Shown here: positions 32,535-40,832 of the stretch, piece after piece
Numbering within the stretch: the first letter of the stretch is position 1
How the letters are laid out: each line of letters begins with the position of its first letter
Source of the DNA: Gemmataceae bacterium
GTDB taxonomy: Bacteria > Planctomycetota > Planctomycetia > Gemmatales > Gemmataceae
Reading direction: 5' to 3'
DNA length: 42,524 nucleotides
Assembly: GCA_019752375.1 (NCBI GenBank)
Contig: JAIEMG010000191.1
Span: forward strand, 1-42,524
The notes under the pieces: model-generated
Database searches by the model: none
Told to the model about the DNA's origin: nothing
Seen by the model: the letters and a program-made list of their open reading frames with translations, nothing else
Made by a program: the position numbers and the translations under genes

Positions 32535-33744
32535 CGACGAGGAGCCGGTTCGGCAGACGTTCCGCGAATGGCTGGACGGCGCCCATCTCGAAGGCCGCGT
32601 GCTGGTGGCCGGCGACGCCGAGTCCGCGCTCGTGCAGGCCAATCAGCAAACCGTGGACCTGGCCATCCTCGACTGGAACCTGGGCGCCGGCAACGACGGG
32701 CTCCAGCTGCTCGAAGATCTCCGCATGTTCAGTCCGGAGATCGTGGCCATCATGATTACCGGCTATGCCCACCAGGCCACGCCGCTGGACGCGATGCGCA
32801 TGGGCGTGCGCGACTACCTGGACAAGAACCAGGACCTCAATCGCAACACGTTTCTCAAGGCCGTGCAGAAGCAGCTCGAACAGATCCGGCCTGCCAAGCG
32901 CGAACGGCAGCTGCACGACGGCCTCCTGGCGTTTCGCGAAGCCGTGGCGAAGATCCTGCCGCTGGTCGAGACTGCCGCGGCACTCAACGACCCGGTGCCG
33001 TTGCCCGAGGCGATCGGCACCCTGTTTCGCTTCTTGCTGCGCACCACCGGAGCCCGCGATGGTGTGCTGCTGGTGCGCAGCGTCGACCCTGAGCGGCGCA
33101 CCGAACGCTGCCAGGTCTACGACACCGCCGGGCGCGTCCTGAACGTCGAACTGGTTCCCTTCGCCCGTTCCGTCGCCGGCTCCGTGGTGAGTCTCCAGGA
33201 GCCGGCCGCGATGAACCAACTCGATCAGCTGGCCGCCACCGGCAGCATCGACCTGCAGCCCTTCGAGCGCGGCCGTAAATCGCTGCTGGCTGCGTCGCTT
33301 GCCGTCGCAGCCAACACGAACGTGGTGCTGGAGCTTTTCGACAAGCCGGGCGCCTTCGGCCCTGACGACCATCGACTCATGGGCGTCGCCGCGGACTTTG
33401 GCGCCGAGATGCTGCGGCAAGCGCTGGCCGAACGACAGACCCGCCGAGCCCTGTGCGATGCCGTCGCCGCCGCGCTGAGCGCCAGCGAGTCGCTCGTCCA
33501 GTCGCTGACCGGCACGCCGCAGCAGCGCAAAGAACAACCACCGCCGGATGCCGTGATTCAACGGCTGCGCGAAGGGTTGAGCGCCGCACCCGGCGCTGCC
33601 GTGGATGCGGCGGAGACGCTGCGCCTGGTCGAGGCTGTCCGCGTCCTGGCATTGCGGCACGGCGCCCCCGCGGTGCAGCACTGCATTCGCCTGGTCGAGA
33701 GCCTGCGATCCCTCCTGGACACTGCGACTGGAGCGGGCAATTGA
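32509..33744 (+). CDS. Response-regulator receiver with GAF-like domain
   Basis: This 411-residue protein starts at GTG 32509, eight bases after GGGGAGG and within the previous gene. Residues 1-125 are a receiver domain: ILIVDDEEPV with Asp9/Asp10, phospho-acceptor Asp55 in LDWNLG, Thr84 in MITGYA and Lys106 in YLDKNQD. The middle (about 165-320) resembles a GAF sensor domain: PLPEAIGTLFRFLLRTTGAR, DGVLLVRS and LEFDKPGAF-like VVLELFDKPGAF. The C-terminus is helical. There is no DNA-binding output domain, so it probably acts through protein contacts. No histidine kinase lies nearby. Its place after the Hsp70 gene suggests that it links a signal to the chaperone. Confidence 0.88.
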   Translation: MAETILIVDDEEPVRQTFREWLDGAHLEGRVLVAGDAESALVQANQQTVDLAILDWNLGAGNDGLQLLEDLRMFSPEIVAIMITGYAHQATPLDAMRMGVRDYLDKNQDLNRNTFLKAVQKQLEQIRPAKRERQLHDGLLAFREAVAKILPLVETAAALNDPVPLPEAIGTLFRFLLRTTGARDGVLLVRSVDPERRTERCQVYDTAGRVLNVELVPFARSVAGSVVSLQEPAAMNQLDQLAATGSIDLQPFERGRKSLLAASLAVAANTNVVLELFDKPGAFGPDDHRLMGVAADFGAEMLRQALAERQTRRALCDAVAAALSASESLVQSLTGTPQQRKEQPPPDAVIQRLREGLSAAPGAAVDAAETLRLVEAVRVLALRHGAPAVQHCIRLVESLRSLLDTATGAGN

Positions 33745-33785
33745 AGAAATCCACCGACCACCGCGCGGCTCATTGGACAAACGGC

Positions 33786-33815
33786 CCCCTCTCCCCTGTA
33801 CTCAGGGGAGAGGGG
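33786..33815. terminator. Hairpin after the receiver-GAF gene
   Basis: A perfect 13-bp stem (CCCCTCTCCCCTG with its complement) has a four-base loop TACT. It lies 42 bases after the receiver-GAF stop and 120 bases before the subtilase start. It is followed by a mixed stretch, not a clean T-run. Confidence 0.55.
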
Positions 33816-33934
33816 AGCTCGTTTCACGTTCACGGTACGGTCCTCACTGACCAGCTCTACCAGGCGGCGCAACCGTCCGAATTCAGCCCCAGGCTCTGAG
33901 CCAACGGCTGAGAACGCTTCCTGATTCAAATGAC

Positions 33935-34741
33935 ATGGCCGACGTGTTCGACGAAATCCTGTCGCTCGTGACGCCCGAGCGTCTGCTGCGCGATCCGCGT
34001 GCGACGGGCGAGGGCGTATCGGTTTGCGTCATCGATAGCGGCATCGAGCGGGCGGTGCTGGAGCAGAAGTATCGCGGCAAGGGCCAGGAGCTCCACGGCA
34101 TCGAAGGCGGCATCTTCACCGCGGACCGGCCCGAGCCATTGCCGTACGAGGGCCGACAAAGCACGCCGCACGGCACCACCGTTGCGGACATCATCCTGAC
34201 CGTCGCCCCGCGCGTGCGCCTCTACTCGGCCGACATCTTCGGCACTCAGGGGGGTTGCGAAGTTGAAGTGGTCATTCGGGCCTTGCGCTGGGCCATCGAC
34301 GTGTGGAAGTGCAAGGTCGTGAATCTATCGCTCGGCGTGCCGGAGCATCGGTTGCAGCAGGTGCAGCGGCGCTATCAGTTCCTGCGTGCCATCGAGGACG
34401 GCTACTACAAGGACGTGCTGATCTTCGCCGCCGCACACAACGACCATCCGCTCACGCGCAGCTACCCCGCCGCGTTCGCACCGCCATTGATCTCCGTGGA
34501 CAAGCAACTCTTCGACGACCCGCTCCAGTTTACGTATCACCTGCACGAGCAGATCGAGTTTTTTGCCCACAGCCGCGGCTACCTGGGCCCCTTCGCCAAC
34601 GAGCCCGCGACGAGCTGGGCCGCCCCGCACCTCAGCGGCATCGCGGCACGCATCCTGTCGCTGAAACCCACGCTGAAGCCGTTCGAGCTGAAGACGATCC
34701 TGTACTGGATGTTCACGGGATCGCGTGCTGAGCAGAAATGA
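33935..34741 (+). CDS. Cytoplasmic subtilisin-like serine protease
   Basis: This 268-residue S8-family protein has a complete triad: Asp34 in VCVIDSGIE, His79 in TPHGTTVADI and Ser227 in ATSWAAPHLSG. Asn169 in AAAHND is a candidate oxyanion residue. It has no signal peptide and no propeptide, so it should act, or sit inactive, in the cytoplasm. Subtilases without these parts are often activated by a partner. It follows the receiver-GAF gene by 190 bases with a hairpin between, so it may be a separate transcript. The Hsp70 cluster next to it suggests chaperone-linked proteolysis. The start at ATG 33935 has a weak ribosome site. Confidence 0.88.
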   Translation: MADVFDEILSLVTPERLLRDPRATGEGVSVCVIDSGIERAVLEQKYRGKGQELHGIEGGIFTADRPEPLPYEGRQSTPHGTTVADIILTVAPRVRLYSADIFGTQGGCEVEVVIRALRWAIDVWKCKVVNLSLGVPEHRLQQVQRRYQFLRAIEDGYYKDVLIFAAAHNDHPLTRSYPAAFAPPLISVDKQLFDDPLQFTYHLHEQIEFFAHSRGYLGPFANEPATSWAAPHLSGIAARILSLKPTLKPFELKTILYWMFTGSRAEQK

Positions 34742-34748
34742 CCGATTT

Positions 34749-34856
34749 TGTAGGGTGCGTCAAGCGTACTCGCGCGGACGCACCGGCCCTTGCAATGACG
34801 TGACCACTCCGCGCGGGTCCGGTGCGTCCGCGCGAGTACGCTTGACGCACCCTACA
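34749..34856. repeat. Inverted doublet with 38-bp perfect arms (family F)
   Basis: Arms 34749-34786 and 34819-34856 are exact reverse complements, with a 32-base spacer. Each arm holds its own shorter hairpin (GGTGCGTC, 15 bases, GACGCACC). It fills most of the gap between convergent genes. Confidence 0.95.
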
Positions 34857-34863
34857 GATGGTC

Positions 34864-36078
34864 TCAAATCGTGTATTTCACGTCCAACTGCGGCGTCTCG
34901 ACGCGCTTGCCGGTTGCCTTGCTCTCCATCAGCGCCGCCAGAACGCCGGTCGTCAACAGCGTGCGCTCCACCGGATACGTGGCTTTGCCGCTCACCATCA
35001 TCTGGGCGGCGTTCTGCACCAGGAAGCTGAAGTGATCGCGCTGCGGCTTGGGCAGCTCGTACCAGCAGGCCACGGGAGCGGTCTTGCCCTTCTCGCGCGC
35101 GGCGAAGCCGAACTCATGACAGTGCTTGCGCGAGAGGTAAGCGACCCCCGGTAAGCCATCGCGATACTCCACAAGGAAGACGATGGCGTCGGCATCGTCT
35201 TCCTCCAGCTTGCCCTTGCCCACGATCGGCGCCCTGGCCAGGGCGGCGTCGAGCAGCGAACGGTCCCACTTGCCGGCGCGGGCTGCGTCCCAGGCGTCTT
35301 TTCCGGCGAGATACTGGACGGCTTGCACCCCGGTCTCACCGCCCTTGCGCCGTTCGGCCATCACCTGCAGCGCTTCCAGCGTGTGAAAGCCGTAGACCTC
35401 GAAGTGCCCGTAGCCGAGCGACAGGGCGCGTTCCCAGACCACGCCCGATTCCGGCTTCAGTTGGGGTCGCCGCCAGGTCACCGGCACCGATGAGCCCGCC
35501 ATCATCGGGAAGCCGAGCTCCTTGCTCTGATCGACCATCCACTTCGCGTCTTCCCAGGAGTACGACAGGTGCTTGTCGTTGAAGATCGGCACGGCCCGCT
35601 TGCTCGATTTGAAAACCTTGACGCACTCCTCGAAGAAACGCCGCCGCGGGTAGAGAATCTGGCCGCGCTCGTTGGTCGGATATTCCCCATGCTCGGCCAC
35701 GATGACGACGCCATCGACCGCGAGCTTGTCGCCGCCCAGCGTCAGCGCCTCGGCAATCGACTTGTAGTTCGGGATCTTCCAGAACTTCGCCAGCGGCCGG
35801 CCGATGTCGGTGTCGCCGACCTGCTCGATGTAAAGCGACGCCACCTTGCACGGCGGCGGATAGCTTTTGCCAACGATGCTGTAGCCCTCCATGAAACGCG
35901 TGACGATGTTGTCCGCATGGCTGTAACGGTGATACGTCGTCACCAGGGCCGCGACCTTCTTGTCCGACCCCGCCGGCGCAACGAGCTGGCCGGACAGGCG
36001 AGCAGGCAGCAGGGCGGCGGCGCCGAGGCCGGCGACTTGTTCAAGGAAGCGACGGCGGTTTGACGGAGCGGCAAACAT
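34864..36078 (-). CDS. Tat-exported conserved planctomycete protein
   Basis: This 404-residue protein starts at ATG 36078 with GGAG nine bases upstream. The N-terminus has a twin-arginine signal (NRRRFLEQVAGLGAAALLPA). The mature part (KKVAALVTTYHRYSHADNIV, GVVIVAEHGEYPTNERGQ, FNDKHLSYSWEDAKWMVDQS, GYGHFEVYGFHTLEALQ) is of a type I recall as a conserved hypothetical in planctomycetes, with many His/Tyr/Asp residues. Tat export suggests it folds, perhaps with a cofactor, before export. An enzymatic role is likely, but none is assigned. It follows the alpha/beta hydrolase gene on the same strand after a short palindrome. Confidence 0.85.
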   Translation of the reverse strand: MFAAPSNRRRFLEQVAGLGAAALLPARLSGQLVAPAGSDKKVAALVTTYHRYSHADNIVTRFMEGYSIVGKSYPPPCKVASLYIEQVGDTDIGRPLAKFWKIPNYKSIAEALTLGGDKLAVDGVVIVAEHGEYPTNERGQILYPRRRFFEECVKVFKSSKRAVPIFNDKHLSYSWEDAKWMVDQSKELGFPMMAGSSVPVTWRRPQLKPESGVVWERALSLGYGHFEVYGFHTLEALQVMAERRKGGETGVQAVQYLAGKDAWDAARAGKWDRSLLDAALARAPIVGKGKLEEDDADAIVFLVEYRDGLPGVAYLSRKHCHEFGFAAREKGKTAPVACWYELPKPQRDHFSFLVQNAAQMMVSGKATYPVERTLLTTGVLAALMESKATGKRVETPQLDVKYTI

Positions 36079-36135
36079 GGCGAGACTCCGGGGCAGGGTG
36101 GGTCGGCGAGGCGCAACTTGTACCTCGCCATACGT

Positions 36136-36162
36136 CGTTACCGGGCTCAGAGCCCGGTAACG
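36136..36162. repeat. Single palindrome related to family G
   Basis: A 27-base perfect palindrome with core ACCGGGCTCAGAGCCCGGT and arms of 13 around one central base. It lies between the hydrolase stop and the Tat-protein start. Its core resembles the family G unit at 39374-39502. Confidence 0.8.
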
Positions 36163-36179
36163 AGGATTCTTGGATTCTC

Positions 36180-37028
36180 TCACGTCGGCAGGTGGCGTTC
36201 CAGCCAGCGCTGGATGTCGTCGCAGAATTGTTGCGGATTCGGCTCAAATTCCAGGGTGTGCTGTGCGCCGGGGTACTCGATGATCTCTCGATCCTTGGTC
36301 GCGAAGCGCTCGAAGAAGCGGCGCGTCGGCTCGTTGGCGATGATGCGATCGTGTTCGGCCAGCAGCAACAGCACCGGCATGTCCACGTGGCCCGGCACGA
36401 CTTTCAGGTAACCATCCAGCCGCACGCTTTCAATCAGAAGCCGTGCCGTGGCCTGACGAAGGGCCAGGGGATCCTCGCGGATGAACTGTTGCCATTGCGG
36501 TGATGCGGTGAACAGCTCGGGATCGTTGAGCGGAATGTCAAAGCACCGCCTCGGTGCGGCCAGGCGCGACCAGAGGATGCGCAAGCGCTGCTTGAAGGAT
36601 GGCTTCACCTTGGGAAAGAAGCCCGGACAGAGCAAGAGCAGACCGCTAACCAGTCCGGGACGGCGTCTTTGCAGCGCGGTCACTACCTTGCCGCCCCAGG
36701 AGATGCCGCACAAGAACCGCAGCGGCGCGGGCGGCAAGGCAAGCAGGAATTCACCAATGTCATCGAGCAGCCGGCGAAAGCTCGGCGCGTCGCCCCGTTC
36801 CTGCACGTTCATCCCGGAGCCGCGCCGATCGAGAAAGGAGACGACAAACCCCGCCTTCCGCAACCGATCGCAGGAAAAACCGTACCAGCCCGAATGACTC
36901 TGGATGCCGTGAATGACGACCACCTGGGCACGCGGCGGCCCTTCTGGCTGGTAGCGACGGTAGTGCAGCACATAGCCGTCGCTGGCGGTGAAGCTCTCGA
37001 CAGTACAATTCGGCGCGGTCTCAGCCAA
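36180..37028 (-). CDS. Alpha/beta hydrolase (S33/monoacylglycerol-lipase-like)
   Basis: This 282-residue cytoplasmic protein has the alpha/beta-hydrolase core: VVVIHGIQSHSGWY (oxyanion loop), FLDRRGSGMN, nucleophile Ser110 in CGISWGGK, Asp227 in AEHDRII and His257 in GAQHTLEF. The triad is complete. The HGIQSHSGWY and DRRGSG lines fit the serine aminopeptidase S33 / monoacylglycerol lipase group. The substrate is unknown. The gene starts inside the end of the enolase-superfamily gene (8-base overlap), so the two are translated from one message and may act in one pathway. Confidence 0.9.
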   Translation of the reverse strand: MAETAPNCTVESFTASDGYVLHYRRYQPEGPPRAQVVVIHGIQSHSGWYGFSCDRLRKAGFVVSFLDRRGSGMNVQERGDAPSFRRLLDDIGEFLLALPPAPLRFLCGISWGGKVVTALQRRRPGLVSGLLLLCPGFFPKVKPSFKQRLRILWSRLAAPRRCFDIPLNDPELFTASPQWQQFIREDPLALRQATARLLIESVRLDGYLKVVPGHVDMPVLLLLAEHDRIIANEPTRRFFERFATKDREIIEYPGAQHTLEFEPNPQQFCDDIQRWLERHLPT

Positions 37029-38196
37029 GCAACGGCTCCTTGCGGACGGTGACTCGCTCCAGCGCCTTCGGATCCAGCGTCACACCCAATCCGGGACCTG
37101 GTAAGGCAGGCGCCCAGCCACCCCACTTGAACGTGATGTCCTTGGCGCCTAGCGCTTCGCGTACGAGATGACGATCGTAGGAGCCTTCCACAAATCGCAG
37201 GTCGGCGACGCTGGTAGCAAAGTGTCGGCCCGCGGCGGAGAGCAGCGACGTTTCGCCGATCTGGCAGCCGAGCTGGTAGCCGAGCTTGTGCTGGCGGGCG
37301 AACTGCGCTAGCCGGAGCGATGGAATGAAGCCGCCGCACTTCGACAACCGGAGGTTGAACAGGTCGCACGTATGCTCGCCCAGCGCCCGCTCGGCATCGG
37401 TCTGGCTGCACAGCGATTCGTCCAGCATGATCGGCACGCGGACCTGGCGGCGAACCTCGGCGAGGCAAGCCACGTCGGCGTGCGGCACCGGCTGCTCGAC
37501 GGACGTGATGCCGTACGGCTCCAGGGCCTGAATGCGTGCCACCACGTCGGCCGGCGACCACGCTTCGTTGGCATCAATGCGCAGGTCGATCTTGCGCGCC
37601 ACCCACGCCTTGCGCACCGACTCGAAGCGGGCGACGTCATCTTGTCCCGGCAGGCCGACCTTGATCTTCACCTGGCGAAAGCCCCAGCCCCACATGCGCC
37701 ACATGGCAATGCGCATCTTCAGGCCGGCACGCGCTGATGTGATCGCCCCGCTGTAGCGGACGTGCGGACGAGCGTCGTGGAGGCTGGGGGTGAGCATGCG
37801 CGTGACCGCGGAGAGCGGCTGGCCGAAACGCTTGCCATAGGCGTCGAGCACCGCCAGCTCCAGGGCGCAACGAGCCGCGTTTCCCTGGCAGCCGCGGTCG
37901 TCGCCGGGAACCGGAGCCAACCGCAGTCGTTCCGCCATGGTGACGGCCTTGGCATAGTCGCCGCATGGCAACAGCTGAGCGGCCAGGTCGCTGCGCTTGA
38001 GCAGGTCAATGGCGCCGTCGATGGTCTCGCCGGTAACGTACTCGCGTGGCACTCCTTCGCCGTAGCCCTCGGTGCGATCCTCCAGCGTGCAGCGGACGAT
38101 GGCGTTCTCGGTGGAGTCGCGCGTGTGCGACGCATGCCGGATCGGCTTGCGCAGCGGAATGCGAACGTGAACGGCCGTAACTTCGACGATCTTCAA
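37021..38196 (-). CDS. Enolase-superfamily enzyme, MLE/dipeptide-epimerase-like
   Basis: This 391-residue protein belongs to the mandelate racemase/muconate lactonizing group. It has the capping domain (KIVEVTAVHVRIPLRKPI) and then the barrel with the acid/base lysine pair QVKIKVG. The three metal ligands are the Asp of LRIDANEAW, the Glu of SVEQPVP and the Asp of MLDESLC, and the second lysine is in LRLSKCGG. The KxK motif and length fit dipeptide epimerases or muconate cycloisomerases; specificity cannot be told. I prefer the TTG start at 38196, because the family N-terminus begins there. ATG 38298 is in frame but adds 34 atypical residues. It overlaps the hydrolase gene downstream. Confidence 0.88.
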   Translation of the reverse strand: MKIVEVTAVHVRIPLRKPIRHASHTRDSTENAIVRCTLEDRTEGYGEGVPREYVTGETIDGAIDLLKRSDLAAQLLPCGDYAKAVTMAERLRLAPVPGDDRGCQGNAARCALELAVLDAYGKRFGQPLSAVTRMLTPSLHDARPHVRYSGAITSARAGLKMRIAMWRMWGWGFRQVKIKVGLPGQDDVARFESVRKAWVARKIDLRIDANEAWSPADVVARIQALEPYGITSVEQPVPHADVACLAEVRRQVRVPIMLDESLCSQTDAERALGEHTCDLFNLRLSKCGGFIPSLRLAQFARQHKLGYQLGCQIGETSLLSAAGRHFATSVADLRFVEGSYDRHLVREALGAKDITFKWGGWAPALPGPGLGVTLDPKALERVTVRKEPLLG

Positions 38197-38362
38197 GGGC
38201 AGCCCATCCCGGCGCGAGTGGCAGACCGTGAGGCGAAGAGGGATTCTCTCGTTTTCGTGGGGAGATTTCAAGGCACGCGCCGCCGTGAGTTTGTCCATGA
38301 CGCCGTGGGGCGCACACAGTAATCTGATGGCGTACCCTTCAACCCAGGGAGGTAGCCCACGC

Positions 38363-39361
38363 ATGTTTCGACTATTCCAGGTGGGGCTGGCGGGCCTTCT
38401 GCTCGCCGTGCCGGCTCGCGGCGCCGAGGTGGACAAGTATTTGCTCAATGACACCGACGGCGTTTTGACCGTCAACGTCAAGCAGCTGGCCGAGTCGCCG
38501 TTGTTCAAGAAACACTATGAAGCGAATGTGCGCAAGTTGCTGGGCGGTCCCGACCTGGCCAAGGAGCTGAAGAGCCTCGGTCTCGATCCGTTGAAAGACG
38601 TCGATCGGCTCATCGCGGTCCATGGCGAGACGAGCCATCGCCTGGATTCCAAGCCCGGGGCCAAGGGCGAAAGCAGCATTTACTTCATCGCACGGGGCAA
38701 ATTCGACGCGACCCGGTTCCACGCCCGCGCGGACCAGATGATGAAGGACTATCCCGAGCTGCTCAAGGTCCACAAGCTCGGCACGGCACGCATGTACGAG
38801 TTCGCGCTGGCCAATCCCTTCTTCGTCGCGATGCCGGAGAACACGGCCATCGTCGCTTCCTTCTTCAAGGACCAGGTGATCGACGCCATCGACAAGGGCG
38901 CGGGCAAGAAGAAGACGGCGCTCAAGTTCAAGGACGTGCAGTCGCTGATCGAGAAGTCCGACGGCAAGCAGACGATATGGATGGCGGCGACAGCACGCAT
39001 GGTCCATTCGTTCGAAACCAAGGAGCAGACGATCAACGGCAAGAAGGTCGAGGTGCAAACGAAGGACACGCTGGCCAACGCCGGGGTCGATTCGATCTCC
39101 GGCGGCATCCTGGTAACCGACGGCATCAAGACCGAGGTCGCCGTGGTGTGCAAGGATGCGGCGACCGCCAAGCAGGGCGCCGAATTCACGCAAATGGACC
39201 TGCGCGAAGCCGCTGAGCGCGCCTGGAAAGCAGCGTTAAATGACAAGCAGTTCGATCCGCTGCTGGGCTATCTTCGTTCCCTGACGGCCACCAGTAAGGC
39301 TCGCGTCATTTCGATTGCCGGCGAAGTCAGCGCCAAGGACTTCGCGGATGCGTTCAAATGA
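38363..39361 (+). CDS. Exported protein, first of a tandem paralogue pair
   Basis: This 332-residue protein starts at ATG 38363 with a strong GGGAGGT. The signal peptide runs to PARGAE. It aligns by eye with the next gene: VNVKQLAESPLFKKHYE against IEVKQIVASPVFGKQHQ, LDPLKDVDRLIAV against FDPLKDVDQIYMV, and IARGKFDATRFHARADQM against IVQGRFDRTKIEAKAEQL. The mature part is Lys-rich with alternating strands and helices. No catalytic motif is visible. Probably a periplasmic protein of a planctomycete-specific family; function unknown. Confidence 0.85.
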   Translation: MFRLFQVGLAGLLLAVPARGAEVDKYLLNDTDGVLTVNVKQLAESPLFKKHYEANVRKLLGGPDLAKELKSLGLDPLKDVDRLIAVHGETSHRLDSKPGAKGESSIYFIARGKFDATRFHARADQMMKDYPELLKVHKLGTARMYEFALANPFFVAMPENTAIVASFFKDQVIDAIDKGAGKKKTALKFKDVQSLIEKSDGKQTIWMAATARMVHSFETKEQTINGKKVEVQTKDTLANAGVDSISGGILVTDGIKTEVAVVCKDAATAKQGAEFTQMDLREAAERAWKAALNDKQFDPLLGYLRSLTATSKARVISIAGEVSAKDFADAFK

Positions 39362-39373
39362 ATTCCCTTTCTC

Positions 39374-39502
39374 GTGAGCGGGCTCTGCCCGGTCACGTAC
39401 TGCCTTGAGTATCCCATGGCGACAGATTTGCATCCCTTATCCGCGCGGGACCGCGAGGCAGAGCCTCGCCGGCAGTGCGTGACCGGGCAGAGCCCGGTCA
39501 CG
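39374..39502. repeat. Inverted doublet of a hairpin unit (family G)
   Basis: The right copy (39478-39502) is a 25-base palindrome with core GACCGGGCAGAGCCCGGTC (loop AGA). The left copy (39374-39396, loop TCT) is its slightly degenerate inverse. They are 81 bases apart, with a further small palindrome (GCGAGGC, AGA, GCCTCGC) at 39453-39469 between them. It lies between the two paralogous genes. Confidence 0.85.
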
Positions 39503-39592
39503 AGGGCGAGATTTTTCAAAATCTTCCCGCGCCCGCGACGAACAAGCAGAGACGTTGTGTCGTTCCCATTTCCTCTGACAAGGAACCCGCTC

Positions 39593-40672
39593 ATGGTTGT
39601 CTTTCAGCGCCTTCGTGTATGGCTGGTTGCCGTCGGTTTGCTCAACCTGGTCCTGCCCGTGTATGCGGCGGAACCGACCAAGTGCCTGCCGGCCGACACC
39701 GAGATGCTGGTGCGCATCGAGGTCAAGCAGATCGTTGCCTCGCCCGTCTTCGGCAAGCAGCACCAGAAGGAAGTCGATCAGCTGCTGAAGATGGATGCCG
39801 TGCAGGCGATCCTCAAGGATACCGGCTTCGATCCGCTCAAGGACGTCGATCAGATCTACATGGTCATGGGCCGTGAGTCGCAGCAGGCGGACGTGAAGGG
39901 CAACGGCAACGGCGCCGTCATGACCAACGTGGGACCATCGCCGCTGTTCATCGTCCAGGGCCGTTTCGATCGCACCAAGATCGAGGCGAAGGCGGAGCAA
40001 CTCGCGAAAGACATGCCCAAGCTCGTCCAGAAGCACAAGGTCGGCGACGCTGTCCTCTGGGAGATCGCGGGTTCGGGCTTCGTGGCCGTGGCGGACAAGG
40101 ACACGGTGCTGGCTTGCACGTCACGCAAGCTGCTGGAGACCGCGCTCGAACAGGCGCGCGGGACCAAGAAGGTCGAGCTGAAGCACAAGTCGATGCAGGC
40201 GCTGCTGGCGAAGCTCGACCCGAAGTTGGCCGTCCAGTGGCTGATGTGCGAAGAGGCGGTCACCTCGGTGAGCAGCAAGGCGGTCTTTCAGAACGGGCAA
40301 GGCGTTGTTGAAGTCAAATACACGACGCTGAAAGATCAGGGAATCGAGAACGTCACGGGTGGCATCACCATCGGCGCCGACGTGAGGTTGAACACGACCC
40401 TGGTGGCGAGCAAAGCCGAGACCGCCAAGGACGCGGCCAAGGGCATCCAGGACATGGTGACCCTGATGACCGAGGCAGCCAACGGGGCCGCTCAGCAGGA
40501 CAAGTCGTTCGCTCCCGTCGTCGAGGCGCTCAAGAGCGCCAAGGTGGCGGCGAATGACAAGACCGTCACCGTCAATGGCCAGACCACCAGCGACGCTGCC
40601 GGGGGGATGATCAAGATGTTTGTCTTGCTGGTAGGCAAGCCGGCAAACAAGACTTTCGATCAGGTCAAGTAA
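39593..40672 (+). CDS. Exported protein, second of a tandem paralogue pair
   Basis: This 359-residue protein starts at ATG 39593, with AAGGA about nine bases upstream. The signal peptide ends at VYAAEP. It shares the FDPLKDVDQ and Q/R-G-(K/R)-FD segments and overall order with the 38363-39361 protein. It has a longer C-terminal part (TVTVNGQTTSDAAGGMIKMF). The pair probably arose by tandem duplication; the family G repeat lies between them. Function unknown. An in-frame extension upstream to 39374 runs through the repeat and is rejected. Confidence 0.85.
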   Translation: MVVFQRLRVWLVAVGLLNLVLPVYAAEPTKCLPADTEMLVRIEVKQIVASPVFGKQHQKEVDQLLKMDAVQAILKDTGFDPLKDVDQIYMVMGRESQQADVKGNGNGAVMTNVGPSPLFIVQGRFDRTKIEAKAEQLAKDMPKLVQKHKVGDAVLWEIAGSGFVAVADKDTVLACTSRKLLETALEQARGTKKVELKHKSMQALLAKLDPKLAVQWLMCEEAVTSVSSKAVFQNGQGVVEVKYTTLKDQGIENVTGGITIGADVRLNTTLVASKAETAKDAAKGIQDMVTLMTEAANGAAQQDKSFAPVVEALKSAKVAANDKTVTVNGQTTSDAAGGMIKMFVLLVGKPANKTFDQVK

Positions 40673-40832
40673 GCTGCCTCGTGAACTTCGTGGCGCAAAC
40701 CGGTTGCACTACCACGGCCACCAATCTTGCAACTTGCCGGATTCGTGGCCGTGTTGCTGCGCCTTGGCGTAGACCGTTGGCAGGGTTAGCGATAAAATTC
40801 ACAATGTCTCCAAGGCTATCCGAGGACTTACC

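Noticed and set aside
30538-33780. 1,080-codon minus-strand open frame
   Set aside because: It is antisense to the Hsp70, zinc-ribbon and receiver genes, which have clear family motifs. GC-rich third positions keep the opposite frame open.
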